Of a stretch of 64,000 nt of DNA, positions 21,353 to 31,240 are shown one piece after another. Under the pieces are notes generated by a model, which was given only the letters and a program-made list of their open reading frames with translations, was not told the origin of the DNA and made no database searches. The translations under genes and the position numbers were made by a program. Source of the stretch: Serpula lacrymans var. lacrymans S7.9. Lineage: Eukaryota; Basidiomycota; Agaricomycetes; Boletales; Serpulaceae. The stretch covers positions 1,297,329 through 1,361,328 of the forward strand of contig NW_006763290.1 in the NCBI RefSeq assembly GCF_000218685.1. The letters are read 5' to 3'. Each line of letters starts with the position of its first letter. Within the stretch, counting starts at the first letter, position 1.

Positions 21353-22325
21353 GCAAATAATTACCAAATGATCACACAAAAGATACAGTGATATATTTAA
21401 CAAGGCATGAGTTTAGAAAGTGGAAAGTAACAAACACAGACCTTCATCTTCATCATCTCAAAGCAACATAACACTTTTTAAACACTGGAGTGATGATCTT
21501 GGGCAGCACCATAAATTCATACTCACTACCATTATTAGACAATCTCCCTGTTGAAAGAATTGTAGGCATATTTCTATATACTCAATATATTATTCTCATG
21601 ATTCAACATTTTATTTGAGCCTACACTAATATTTCAAGTACTAGATAATTCACTTCCAGTCCAATCTTTCACCCTATAGTTATGGGAAAACATTTCCCCA
21701 TTGGGATTCAAAAACTCGGACTTTTCCTTCTCATTTTTATGCTTGTTTCTAGGATAGTTACACCTCAGTTTGTATTGCACAAAACTGAGGTTAGTAGATA
21801 CAGTCTTCTTCACATTTTTATTTACTTATTATGCTTCAGTATTGATTTCTTAGAAGAATGTCTTAGGTGGTATGTCACAGTTAAACAATGGCAAGCCTGG
21901 GGTCTTCATTTGGCAGTGTATGTAATACAATCCCAACCTTTATATTAGGATATTTGTTACTTTGTATTATTCTTGGTCAGATAATAGTAGTTATAATAGT
22001 AGTTCAAGTCAAACTTGGCTTTGCCCCTACCTTCCTTTTTCTACAAAGTGTGGAGTCACCATCACATAAATAAGTTTCAAATAAATACCAGCAGTCTTCA
22101 GGACTATTTTGAAGTTGACATATCTATTCTCATGCATCCATTCCTCTGGCTTCCAAATTACTACACCTGTTAGCAATCTCATATGCAGAGCCAAATTGAG
22201 GTTGTGAAATATGTGCCTATGTTATTCCTTCACAAATAAACAAAACCAAGAACTAATCACAGACAAGTTATTCAGCTGTAATGGTCACACAGAATGTCAC
22301 ACAGCAAAAAGAGAGTTGAAAGAAT
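21353..22325. other. no gene seen
   Basis: AT-rich, no LTR or coding homology. The chromovirus has no 3' LTR here. Confidence 0.4.
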
Positions 22326-22667
22326 TGTTACGATAACACAATTTTCGGACCTTTCCTTCACTTTCATTCTCCACTCTAACCTTGTACTTTAGCTTTCACA
22401 CATGGCACCACGCGGCACTTCCCCTTTTGTCCAAACTCCTCTTTCTCGCGCCGTGTTGCCTTTCTTCTTATTTTTAGACACAACTCTCTCACACAGTGGA
22501 GCTGGCTATGCGGGCTAGGCCCCATGACATCATCAGCCACTGTCCCTGTCAACTGTATAGTACACATTTACCAACAAACTCTCTGCAGCTCAAGGGGTAA
22601 CCACTCCCTCATCATCTTCCTTAGTGTGTTCTGTGTGCGCCAGAGTAACTAACTCTTGGTTGTTACA
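22326..22667 (+). repeat. solo chromovirus LTR, short subtype
   Basis: 342 nt with TGTTACGATAAC start and TTGTTACA end and perfect duplication AGAAT (22321-22325, 22668-22672). It lacks the TATA-to-hairpin segment (about 60-70 nt) that the 404-418 nt copies carry. Confidence 0.93.
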
Positions 22668-23239
22668 AGAATTCCCAAGTGAGCCAGTGTAAGAACAACA
22701 AATTCACAGTTGATTCTAAGAATACCACCTCTAGCTACTATAAGAGGTCTCTTATACACTAGAATGGAGGTAAGCTAATCATCCAGCTAGGTGCCATTGA
22801 AATTATTGTAGAAAATTTTAAAAAACAGCAAGAAACAAGTAGTATGATGATATGCAGGGGAAAATAAAATAGCTCACTAGGGAATAAATATAAGATATAA
22901 GATCATCTGATTTTGACCAGTTATTTTGTAAAGGTCTTGAGCATCTTTGAGTACCAAAAATATATTATAGAATATAGGTTTGATGGAAGCAGACAAATTC
23001 TATAATAATCTTATAGCTACTGTAGGGACTTTTTAATTTATGATGTCCATCTTACTCCTATCATGGTTTCTCTTCTCTTCATGTATGAATATATATTCCA
23101 TCAATTTTGTTAATTATTTTATTTTCCTTTTAACTATTTTCTTTTCTGTGAATTTCTTTGTTTCTTACTCTGTGATAGTGTAAAAGTTCTTGATTTTATT
23201 ACTATATTTGATCAGCTATTACCCCCTTATATTGCTGGG
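22668..23239. other. no gene seen
   Basis: AT-rich remainder of copia II or of inserted DNA; nothing recognised. Confidence 0.35.
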
Positions 23240-23850
23240 ATGAATTTGTCCTCACCACAAAATACCTCACTGTTTGTACCACTTCCCACATTTTCAATAA
23301 ACATACTCCATATGAACTTTGGTTTGTCCACAAGCCTGACCTATCCCACTTTTATGAAATTGGTGCATACACTTTTGTCCTCATCCAAAACCACCATAAC
23401 CCCAAGATATTCACTTGAGTGCAAGCTTATTGGATGTGATCCTTTCTCCTAGTGCTACTGGTGTTATGACCCTTCTTCCTGTTGTGTCATTACTTCTTTC
23501 TATTTTTTTTTATGGAGTCACATGATTCTCCCCTGCCTCCACATCCCTCTTTTTCCTTACCACCTAACCCTGGACCACTTCAACCTGCTCCTGAATCACA
23601 ACCCGTGCTACCCCATAATATATCACCTCAATGTTCCACCTGTGTTTCCCTTCCCTCCAAAATGTGCACTGCAAATAGCAATATTCCCTTCATCTCTGCC
23701 TCACGTTCCTATGCTCACTCTGCTCTTCTTGATTCCCCAATAGATGTTGCTCACCCGAATGTCCCCTTTTCCCTAAAAGAGGTGTTATTGTTATTATTGA
23801 GTACAATAAAACCACATGCTCCATTGACATTTCACAGACTGCTTTAATAG
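23240..23850 (+). pseudogene. pol: copia II integrase C-terminus and Pro-rich linker
   Basis: LIGCDPFS is the conserved K-L-I-G-Y-x-x-x-S block at the integrase end. After a frameshift the linker MESHDSPLPPHPSFSLPPNPGPLQ follows, typical of the variable region before copia RT. RT itself is deleted after about 23845. Confidence 0.6.
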
Positions 23851-24536
23851 ACCACATCATTGACCAATTCCACCTCATAAATGCCCATCCCGTTTTGGTA
23901 CCAATGGATCCCGGGGTTTATTTGTCTCAAATACAACATGCACTGCAATCCAACTAAGAGCGTGATCAAATGACGGATACACCATATAGGTTACTTGTTG
24001 GCTTTTTAATATACCTAGCCCAAGGGACACACCCGACATCTGTTTTTCAGTACAGCAATTTAGTCAATTCCTTGACTGCTATGGGCCTGCTCACTGGGAA
24101 GTGGCTAAACAGGTTGTGCAGTACCTCAAGGGCACCCATTTTCTCTGTTTGTGCCTGGGAGGCACTGCCCCAATAAATCTGCTGGGTTACACTGACACTT
24201 ATTTTGATATGTGTCCCAATACTTGATGTTCAGTGTCCGGTCTTCAAAGAACTTATCTGGTTATGTTTTCTATTACTCAACCTACATCACCCACAGAAAG
24301 ATAATACACCACTCCTCTGCGATAATAATGGAAGCATTATCCTTCGTGGAGACCCCTCTTTTCACTCTAGGACAGAACATATTGATATTAAATTTCATTT
24401 TATCTGTGAACTTGTTACTTCTAATCATATTACTGTGCAATATGTTAACACCAACGACAACCTTGTTAACACTTTTACAAAGCCATTACCAACCAAACAA
24501 TTCATTTGTCTTTGCAGCTTCATGGGTTTACATTAA
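23851..24536 (+). pseudogene. pol: copia II RT tail and RNase H
   Basis: MDPGVYLSQ and YRLLVGFLIYLAQGTHPT correspond to the copia PMDPG and VGSLMYL-x-x-TRPD region. The RNase H follows with CDNNGSIIL, HSRTEHIDIKFHF and VNTFTKPLPT. Several frameshifts separate them and the catalytic RT palm is missing, so the element is non-autonomous. Confidence 0.8.
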
Positions 24537-24570
24537 TATTTTATTTTATTTTGCCTTTGCACGTTCACAT

Positions 24571-24842
24571 TGGGGGGGGGGGGGGCTGTTGGATTCCATG
24601 TGTATGCACGTACATTCCAAAATGTCACATGACTGTACCATCTAGTTTATCAACTTTAAACTTCCTTCTTGTCCCCTCAGTTGGTTCATCATTAACTGAG
24701 GGTGTGTTTATTCCTTTTTTTTTTCTTTCTCTTTCTTTTATCTGATCTTTTGTACATAGTTTTTTCGTCCCTAGGTACTTACAAAAAATCAACCTAGTTG
24801 GTTCGTCATTAACTGAGGTTTTTTTGTCCCTTGACATTGATA
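24571..24842 (+). repeat. copia II polypurine tract and 3' LTR
   Basis: A run of 14 G at 24572-24585 precedes the LTR (24587-24842, TGTTGG...GACATTGATA). Compared with the 5' LTR it has many substitutions, so this insertion is older than copia I. Confidence 0.85.
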
Positions 24843-25330
24843 AAGTCTTCCAATGATGGTGCCAATTTGAGGTGTGGAATAAAAGCTATCCTTCCTGCAT
24901 GTTTTCCTCCAAAGACATGGCAATTCAATACTCTCCTTTTCATTTCTATCAAAATCATGCATGTCTCATTACTATTGGAGGGAGTGGAGTTTGTAAGGAG
25001 TAACTCATAATGTAGGTACACATTTCCATGTGGACAAACATTGTATATGAGGGGAGTGTACCATAAGGAATATGAGAACATGCAAAGGAAACATATGGTG
25101 GACTGAAAGTCTGGGGCAGGTGAATCAGAGCAGATATCCAGAGTACCATATGAAAGCAAGGTACAGGGCTATGCTGAATAGCAGAGCATGAGAAGCATAA
25201 TTGTGAGAGTACCAAAGATTCAAAAGTTTGGATTTAGGAGTTTCTGACTGTTCAGAGGTCTGGACACCATAGCCTGTGGGTATGACAGTGGCTACAATTT
25301 TCACTGCACTCAATACTACTATACTACCTA
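24843..25330 (-). pseudogene. PIF1-type helicase, right part (split by copia II)
   Basis: Continuation of the helicase at 13256-13636. Reading on the minus strand, MILIEMKRRVLNC, GGKHAGRIAFIPHL, then the LTR junction. The matching segment in the 45-kb copy is MILIEMKRRILKC, GGKHVGKIAFIPCL. Upstream of 24975 the similarity fades, with a short match (VVLSAVKIVATV) again near 25290-25320. Rearranged and inactive. Confidence 0.7.
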
Positions 25331-25468
25331 TTCTACTGCTAACTGAAAAGCACACAAGCAAAACTAAATGATAAGATATACTCCCACATGTGCTGCATGT
25401 GACTTTTGGGACTACTGTTCCCTTCATTTTGAATTAGCCATCACATTTATTAACTGTATAGTACACAT

Positions 25469-25663
25469 TATCACAACACAATGGGATCCGCACCCGTGTA
25501 CAGTGATTCTGGACCTTCTGGGCATGCAACCAATCAGTATGCTTTCCAAGTACGCCTTGGTAGCTTAGTTGGTAAAGCACCAGACCATGAAAGCTGGAGT
25601 CCCAGGTTCAAGCCCTGGCCAATGCATGTTTTCTCATACTATAAACAAATGTCATAATTTGTC
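25469..25663 (+). mobile_element. 195-bp insertion bearing a tRNA-like sequence
   Basis: Lies between direct repeats ACACAT (25463-25468 and 25664-25669) inside an LTR relic; removing it restores the LTR order. It includes the tRNA-like segment at 25554-25626. It could be a SINE or a captured tRNA gene. No A-tail is seen. Confidence 0.5.
25554..25626 (+). tRNA. tRNA-like sequence, probable pseudo-tRNA or SINE head
   Basis: Box A TAGCTTAGTTGG and box B GGTTCAAGCCC are present. The acceptor stem GCCTTGG/CCAATGC pairs with one mismatch, the D arm GCTT/AAGC pairs fully and the T arm CCAGG/CCTGG pairs fully. The anticodon arm is defective: stem CCAG/CTGG with a loop one nucleotide too long (accatgaaag between stems) and no clear U33-anticodon register. 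GAA (Phe) would be the best guess. Not safely a functional tRNA. Confidence 0.55.
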
Positions 25664-26082
25664 ACACATGTACAAATACCCTGTAGTGGTATATACACCC
25701 CAACAAATCAAGGAGACTCCTCAGTGAATCCTTCTGTTGTCTATCAACAACCAACTTGATCCTACCCTAAGGGAGTTTACCAACTCCTCCACTCTGTTGT
25801 AGATTATGCTACATATCTGAGCCAGAACTCTCCAGTTCAACCTGGAAACCCACTTGTAACTGACTGTAATGCATCTGCATAATGCACGTATATTCCTTAT
25901 TTAGACATTGGATATACAAATATATTGTAATACATTATTCTACATTTTCTATTTAGCCTTTTCCTCAGTCATCCTTATGAATTAACTGATGTATGATACA
26001 GTTACTTTTACCTAGGAATATTCTGCTGACATATCTTTGCAATCACCCCTTTATAAGTCTTAGTGCTTGTGTTAGAACACCA

Positions 26083-26097
26083 GGTTATGAGCCCTGG
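26083..26097 (+). other. orphan copia-type primer binding site
   Basis: GGTTATGAGCCCTGG identical in its core to the PBS of copia I and II, with no recognisable LTR before it or gag after it. Probable scrap of a third copia element. Confidence 0.4.
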
Positions 26098-26174
26098 TGA
26101 TTCAAGCTCAGAAGTGTCATCACCAAACAAAGCCACAAAGATTAACATACCCAAAATTGAAGTTTTAGACAACA

Positions 26175-26592
26175 AATTATGATACACAAAGTTTCGGACC
26201 TTTAAATTTCATTCTCCGCTTTAACTTTCTTTTGTAGTTTTCACACACTGTGCCATGCAGCACTTTCTATTTTGTTCAAATACCACTTTCTCACACTGCA
26301 CTGCTTTTCTTTATTCTTAGATAAAAGTCTCTTGTGCAGTGGAGCTGGCCACATGGGCTGTGCCCTATAACATCATCAAGCCATTGCCTTCATCAACTGT
26401 ATAATACACATGTACAAATAGTCTGTAGTAGTATAAATACCCTAATAGATCAAGGAGCCTTCTCAGCAAGTCCTCCTGTTATTTACCCATAACAAATTTG
26501 TTCCCAACACTAAGGAGTTTAACCACTGCTATTCTCTCTCTCTCCTTGCTTGTTGCTGTGTGCGCCAGAGTATAAAAACTTTGGTTGTTACA
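26175..26592 (+). repeat. chromovirus-family LTR (solo, eroded start)
   Basis: About 418 nt; the start is changed to ATTATGATAC but the rest follows the family through gcgccagagtataaaaactt to TTGTTACA. No matching target duplication. Confidence 0.85.
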
Positions 26593-26769
26593 CCTACGCA
26601 CTGTCAATACTTTTGATAACCTGTAAGCTGAGTACAAGTTAACCAAACCATATAATTTAGAGTCTGCTTTTAGGTTGAATAAGGATAAAATAGAACCAAA
26701 ACAGTTGTCCTATTGATATATTCAATAACCCAGCTCAGTTTGAGTCCTGTGATTTTGTGGTAAGTCAGT

Positions 26770-27216
26770 ATGCCCTTATTTTTGTGTAAACTTGAAGCTC
26801 AATTTTCTATACAGGTTAAACTACATAGGCCATTTCTTGACGAGGTGCAGAAGGCTTATGCTCCACCTACACATGAGGTATTTAACCTTATACCACCTGC
26901 ATTTTTGCCACTGGCGGATAAGTTCTTCAATCACACAAGCATGCCTCAAATCATCATTAACAATGTTTGGAATGTTTATTCCTCTCTTTTAGAGTCACTT
27001 TGTACACACAATAACAACTATGTGCTGAATTCTGTACCTGCAGTTCCAGCAGAAGGCTTACTTGGGGATGAGTTCATGTCTATAATGGAAATGCATCCCT
27101 ATCATCCACATCCCAAGAACAATGTAGGAGGATCCCACAATGCTGAGTATTCATCAGATGAAGGCAACAATGTTTGTGTGGTGAAATGGACAGATGTTGA
27201 CACTGGTAGTGATTAA
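26770..27216 (+). CDS. hypothetical ORF, possible terminal exon
   Basis: 148 codons with amino-acid composition that looks coding (EVFNLIPPAFLPLADKF, NNVWNVYSSLLESL, acidic C-terminus ending DVDTGSD). A good 3' splice site (ctatacag) at 26805-26812 suggests the real exon may start at 26813 rather than at the ATG. I do not recognise the family. It follows a solo LTR directly, so its upstream exons may have been displaced. Could be part of a transposon-linked gene. Confidence 0.4.
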   Translation: MPLFLCKLEAQFSIQVKLHRPFLDEVQKAYAPPTHEVFNLIPPAFLPLADKFFNHTSMPQIIINNVWNVYSSLLESLCTHNNNYVLNSVPAVPAEGLLGDEFMSIMEMHPYHPHPKNNVGGSHNAEYSSDEGNNVCVVKWTDVDTGSD

Positions 27217-28431
27217 AGGTGGTAATGGCTTATTTTCTCTTGTTCTTGTTGCCTTACTTGCCTTGCCTGTTTGTATATGCACCAAATAACTATCTATTTA
27301 TTTGCTGTCTTTCACAAATACATGATCAAGTTATGTCTATTGTCAACATCCTCTTAGTCTCCTCCTTCAAGCTGCTATGTTCAAGTTCCCTTTTGTGGCC
27401 TTCCTGTCTTTAAACCCTTTGAGCTCCTACCCTCAATTTTGTCCAGGCCCTTTCTCTTTTCAAGCTGTTATTGTTGAGTTCCCCCCAGCACTTCCTATCT
27501 CTGAGTTCTTCAAGCTATTATTATCAAGTTCCTCCCAGTCATTCCTATCCCCGAGTTCTTTAAGCTCCTACTCGGTGATTCTGTTGGGCCCCTTCCCATC
27601 CTTGGCAGAAGGAGGAAAAATTTACGTAGGGTATGGTCTTGAACCATCAAAATACAGGTACAGGCCCTTCCGGGTCCTAATCTGTTGTCACATATACCTT
27701 TGAGGCAATCATGAATGGGAATAAAATGATTCAATAACAGACTCTTCCTATCCTCAAATTATTGTATCTGTATAGTGCATCACCTCAAAAAACTAGGACA
27801 TACCTTAAGCTACAATACTCCAGGGCTTGTTTGAGCAAATGTGACTCGAGAATAGGGAGTGCAGGGCCCTTCCTATCTGTGAGACACTGCTCTTGCATAT
27901 CACTTCAAGGTGCTCATTTTCTTCTGATTTAGTCTAAAATCCTGAACGTTGAGATTTGGTAAGAAACTCACCTTGGTTTCTTCAAGTTATTCAATAGTTC
28001 TTTCAGGTAAACTTGAGTTGCTTAATGTTCTGATTGTGAAAAAAGGAGGGTGCCTGTAAAATACTTAATGGTCCAATCAGCCAAAAGAGTGAGAACTCAC
28101 CTATTTTATCATTTCCGACATGTACATGGATGATTCTGTTGAACATTTGGTGGCAAGTTGTTGTTGATATTAATTTCAGGGGGCACAACATACCTGATGC
28201 ATGTTAAGTCATCAGTCACATGATTGGTAAGTCAGGTTTTTGCAGTGAGTCCTCCTGTTAGACATTGGGTTCATCTTACTGCATCATGGCATGGTGCATG
28301 GTGAGGGGGTGAGAGAAGTATAATAAGGTGAGCCTATTGTCCAAATCCACTGACTTGTCACCTCATCCCTACACATTGCCTCAACATAGCATAGTTTCCC
28401 AATCCTTGTTGTTCCAACACCTCTGCTGGAG
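27217..28431. other. no clear gene; short degenerate tandem repeat at 27470-27580
   Basis: Two to three imperfect units of about 50 nt around gttcctcccagtcattcctatc and gagttcttcaagct. The rest shows no recognisable coding. Confidence 0.45.
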
Positions 28432-28770
28432 TGTTACAATACACATTTTCAGATTTCCAACTTTCAGTCTCCACTTTGAAACCTCCTTTATCATTTTTGG
28501 ATACTTGTGCCATGCAGCACTTTCCTTGTGTTTCAAACTCCACTAAGACTTGTACTTTCTTGCACTGTGTAGCTTCCTTTTATTTTTAGTTACAAACTCT
28601 CTCATGTGGTGGGGCTGGTCACAAGGGCTTCTGTAACAACCAAAGTTTGTATATTCTGGCACACAGTGAAGACAGGCAAAGAGGGGTGAATGAAGGAAAG
28701 GGTAATCTCCCTTAGGGTAGGATCAAGTTTGTTATGGGTAAATAGCAGGAGGACTTGCTGAGGAAGTCTT
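28432..28770. repeat. two LTR fragments fused head to head
   Basis: 28432-28627 is the left half of a chromovirus LTR in plus orientation (starts TGTTACAATAC). 28632-28770 is the right end of another copy in minus orientation (starts TGTAACAACC and runs to the hairpin, gctgagga). The second joins directly to a gypsy pol fragment, which in an intact element would not adjoin that LTR end. Confidence 0.7.
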
Positions 28771-29780
28771 CAGGAAAAATATCTCATCAGAAAAAAAGGC
28801 ATGCCTAGATGGCAATGAACATTATTTATGGAAAAACTGGAGTCCACAAGGAATAAGGCAATAGATAGACATCATAACACACCGGTGGCTGGGCACCCTG
28901 GGTGGCAATGAACAATGAAGTTGATCTCCAGACACTATATGTGTCTTGGCATGGTCAAAGACATACAGGAATATATAAAGTGTTGTCTTTGCTGTGCCAT
29001 GGCAAAGAACTCTCATCACCTGCAGGCCATTAAACTCAATCCTAACCCGCCCAATTCCAGCAGGACCCTAGAAGCACATGTTGGTTGACTTCACAATGGA
29101 TCTACCCTAAGTCCAATGGGTATGATTCAGTAATGGTGGTGGTGGGTAGCTTCTCCAGGGAAGTTGTGTTTGTACCCACAAACAAAACTATTATAGCTGC
29201 AAGTATGGCAGAATTATTTACAGATTTTGTATGGTCTATCCATGGGTTACCAGAAACAGTAATTTCCAATTGGGGACCCTAATTTGCTAGCAAATTTACA
29301 AAAGAACTTTTCTGGATGCTGGGCATTAAACCTAAATTATCAACAGCATTCTATCTGCAGAGAGACGGACCAACAGAGAGACTCAATCGAGAGTTGAAAG
29401 CGTATCTACAGATATTTATTAATAACAGGCTGACAGATTAGGCCAAGTGACAAAAGATAGCCCAGTTTTTATATAATTTTAAACAGTCATCAGCTACAGG
29501 CAAGGCACCATTTGAGGTCACAAGGTTGTATCTTCCAAGAATGGGTGTATGTCAAAGACATGAAGTCTGTCTTGGATAAAATGTGCAAGGTGCTATTCAA
29601 AACTGCAGAGCAGATGAATGATAGGGCAGAGTGTAGACACTTGAAGGCCCCTGAATGCAAAGTCAGAAACTTGGTCTGGTTAGATACCAACCACTTAAAC
29701 TTCAAAGATTGGCAGTCTAGAAAACTGACCAAAAAGTGGATTAGCCTTTACCAGATTAAGGAAGTCAAACCCAATGCAGC
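28771..29780 (+). pseudogene. pol: chromovirus integrase fragment
   Basis: Starts at VFRKNISSEKK and continues through the HHCC finger, VVVGSFSREVVFVPTNKT, GLPETVISNWGP (second catalytic Asp region, SDRG changed to SNWG), and WLDTNHLNFKDWQSRKLTKKW. Many stops, including TAG and TGA at the DWAKW tryptophans near 29440-29450. It breaks off at VKPNAAKL, where copia sequence begins. Confidence 0.85.
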
Positions 29781-29785
29781 AAAGC

Positions 29786-30133
29786 TACATTGGATTGAGC
29801 AATGCTGGACAACATCTTGCATGGCTTTGGACATTTTTTGAAGAAATCAGACATGCTCAAAATGGACCTACAACATTGCACTGTGACAATCAAGCAGCTA
29901 TTATTCTTACACAAGATTCGCAGTTCCATGCTCGCACAAAACATATTCAACGGAAATATCATTTCATCCAAGATGACTTAGTATCAAAGGGAGAGGCAGT
30001 AATCAGATATGTTCCTACAGGAGATATGGTTGCCGACATTCTTACTAAACCCCTCACTCACGAAAAACACTGGAAATTCTCTAAAGCTATGGGACTACGG
30101 TTGCACTCGAGTGGGAGTGACAAAACCGGATAA
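29786..30133 (+). pseudogene. pol: copia RNase H C-terminal fragment, fused to gypsy
   Basis: Open frame containing HCDNQAAIILTQDSQFHARTKHI, a copia RNase H/tether signature, then DMVADILTKPLTHEKH. It is joined without gap to the gypsy integrase. The element differs from copia I and II. It ends at TAA 30131-30133; a purine-rich gagtgggag precedes TGACAAAACCGG at 30118, which may be the start of its 3' LTR. Confidence 0.85.
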
Positions 30134-30640
30134 ACCCGGTCTCTGCCAAAGCAGCCATTGTTCTCCATGGAGTCACCATTGTACTCCTAGGAGTCATTAT
30201 ACTGTAGCGAGTAGCACCTCCGACTATAAGTAGTAGGGGGTTTAGTATAGGAATACCTCAGTCGTTTCTATAGCCTCTTGGGCAGCGGCTAAGTTTCACT
30301 TAGTTTTATTACATGGTTGTATTTAAAGGAAGTTGTTAGACTGCATGGGTTGCTGGAGACAATAGCCTCCGACAGAGATGCAAAGTTCATAGAAAATGTT
30401 TGATGTGAAACACATAAGCTATTGGGCACCAAACTATTAATGTCCACAGCATTTCACCCACAAACAGACAATATGTTTGAAATATCAATACAGTTTGTAG
30501 GATAACTAGTCTCCATTCTGCTTGGGTATTCATGTATAGTGCACCTGGGTCCTCAACTCATTACAATGTGTTATTATGGTTGAATACCATAAATTACTAG
30601 AAACCTATAGAAGAATACCATGCATTGTGGTAGGGTCTAT
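30134..30640. other. possible 3' LTR of the third copia; no gene
   Basis: Contains cgactataagtagtagggggt and tcacttagttttattacatgg, plausible LTR promoter and end, but no partner LTR is in the window to prove it. Confidence 0.3.
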
Positions 30641-31240
30641 TATACTACTACGCAGTAGTCCAGTATTCGAGGACTTTGTAGTAATCCAATGTTCCCAGGC
30701 TTCTACTCGCTCCTGGTATTCAACTATAATGTGCCTGGGCTTCACCCTTTTTATTAAACTACTACAAATAGCTACTAACATATGGCAGTGATGTTCCCGG
30801 GTAAAGACAGTTTTGCTGCCAATCTACATTTATAGCTGCATAATATGATTATGTGAAGGTACTGACAAACCCTGGGGTCTTCACCTTACACATTGTATGT
30901 ATATACTCCCTCGTATAATATGCATAATATATTCACTCACCAATGTAGGAAAAAACCCTGTGATTCAACAACTTCACACTAAATGCAGCAACAGTTCCAC
31001 TATCAAACTTGAAGCAAAAACCTGCCCCGGTGAGCTCCAGAATGGCCTCATCATTGTCTCAGACACTTGCCAAAATATCTTACCTCTCTGTTTTGGAGAC
31101 ATCTTGGTGTACTGGTGTCTCCCAGTTGCTGATAAAAGAAAGTGCATTGAAAACTGAGCTCCATGCCTTTAGTACCATCATATTGTCCCTATAGTCCTTG
31201 ACTAAAACCAGGGCCTCCTCCAGCAGGGAGCACTGGTCTA
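30641..31240 (-). pseudogene. second TET/JBP dioxygenase relic with minisatellite flank
   Basis: Diverged duplicate of 10270-10985 in the same orientation. The minus-strand translation keeps SFISNWETPVHQD (HxD), CFKFDSGTVAAF and LLNH, but has a TAA where the first copy has Trp-Tyr (WYDML) and a TGA a few codons later where the first copy has Arg. Flanked at 30645-30740 by the ctttgtagtaatccaat-type repeat. Confidence 0.7.

Larger units (their letters stand above)
13637..24842 (+). mobile_element. copia II, LTR retrotransposon carrying nested insertions (11.2 kb)
   Basis: LTRs at 13637-13894 and 24587-24842 flank gag, protease and integrase zinc finger on the left, and integrase tail, linker, RT tail and RNase H on the right. 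Target duplication AATTC (13632-13636) versus AAGTC (24843-24847), one mismatch. Removing it rejoins the helicase exactly as in the 45.3-kb copy (gggcaattcttccaatg). Between the two coding parts are a solo LTR with its own duplication (16397-16735), a chromovirus body (18033-21315) and another solo LTR (22326-22667). RT catalytic core and integrase core are absent. Confidence 0.85.
25435..25850 (+). repeat. degenerate chromovirus LTR, right half, interrupted
   Basis: Matches the LTR from aactgtatagtacacat through the TATA and agactcctcagtga hairpin to the gagtttaccaactcc block. It is interrupted at 25469-25663 by a tRNA-like insertion. The left half and terminal TTACA are missing. Confidence 0.6.

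Noticed and set aside
24572..24585. G-quadruplex or regulatory poly-G
   Set aside because: The 14-G run lies exactly at the polypurine tract before the 3' LTR; likely an expanded PPT or sequencing length error.
25554..25626. Functional tRNA-Phe (anticodon GAA)
   Set aside because: Anticodon stem-loop has the wrong length and the acceptor stem has a mismatch; kept as tRNA-like only.
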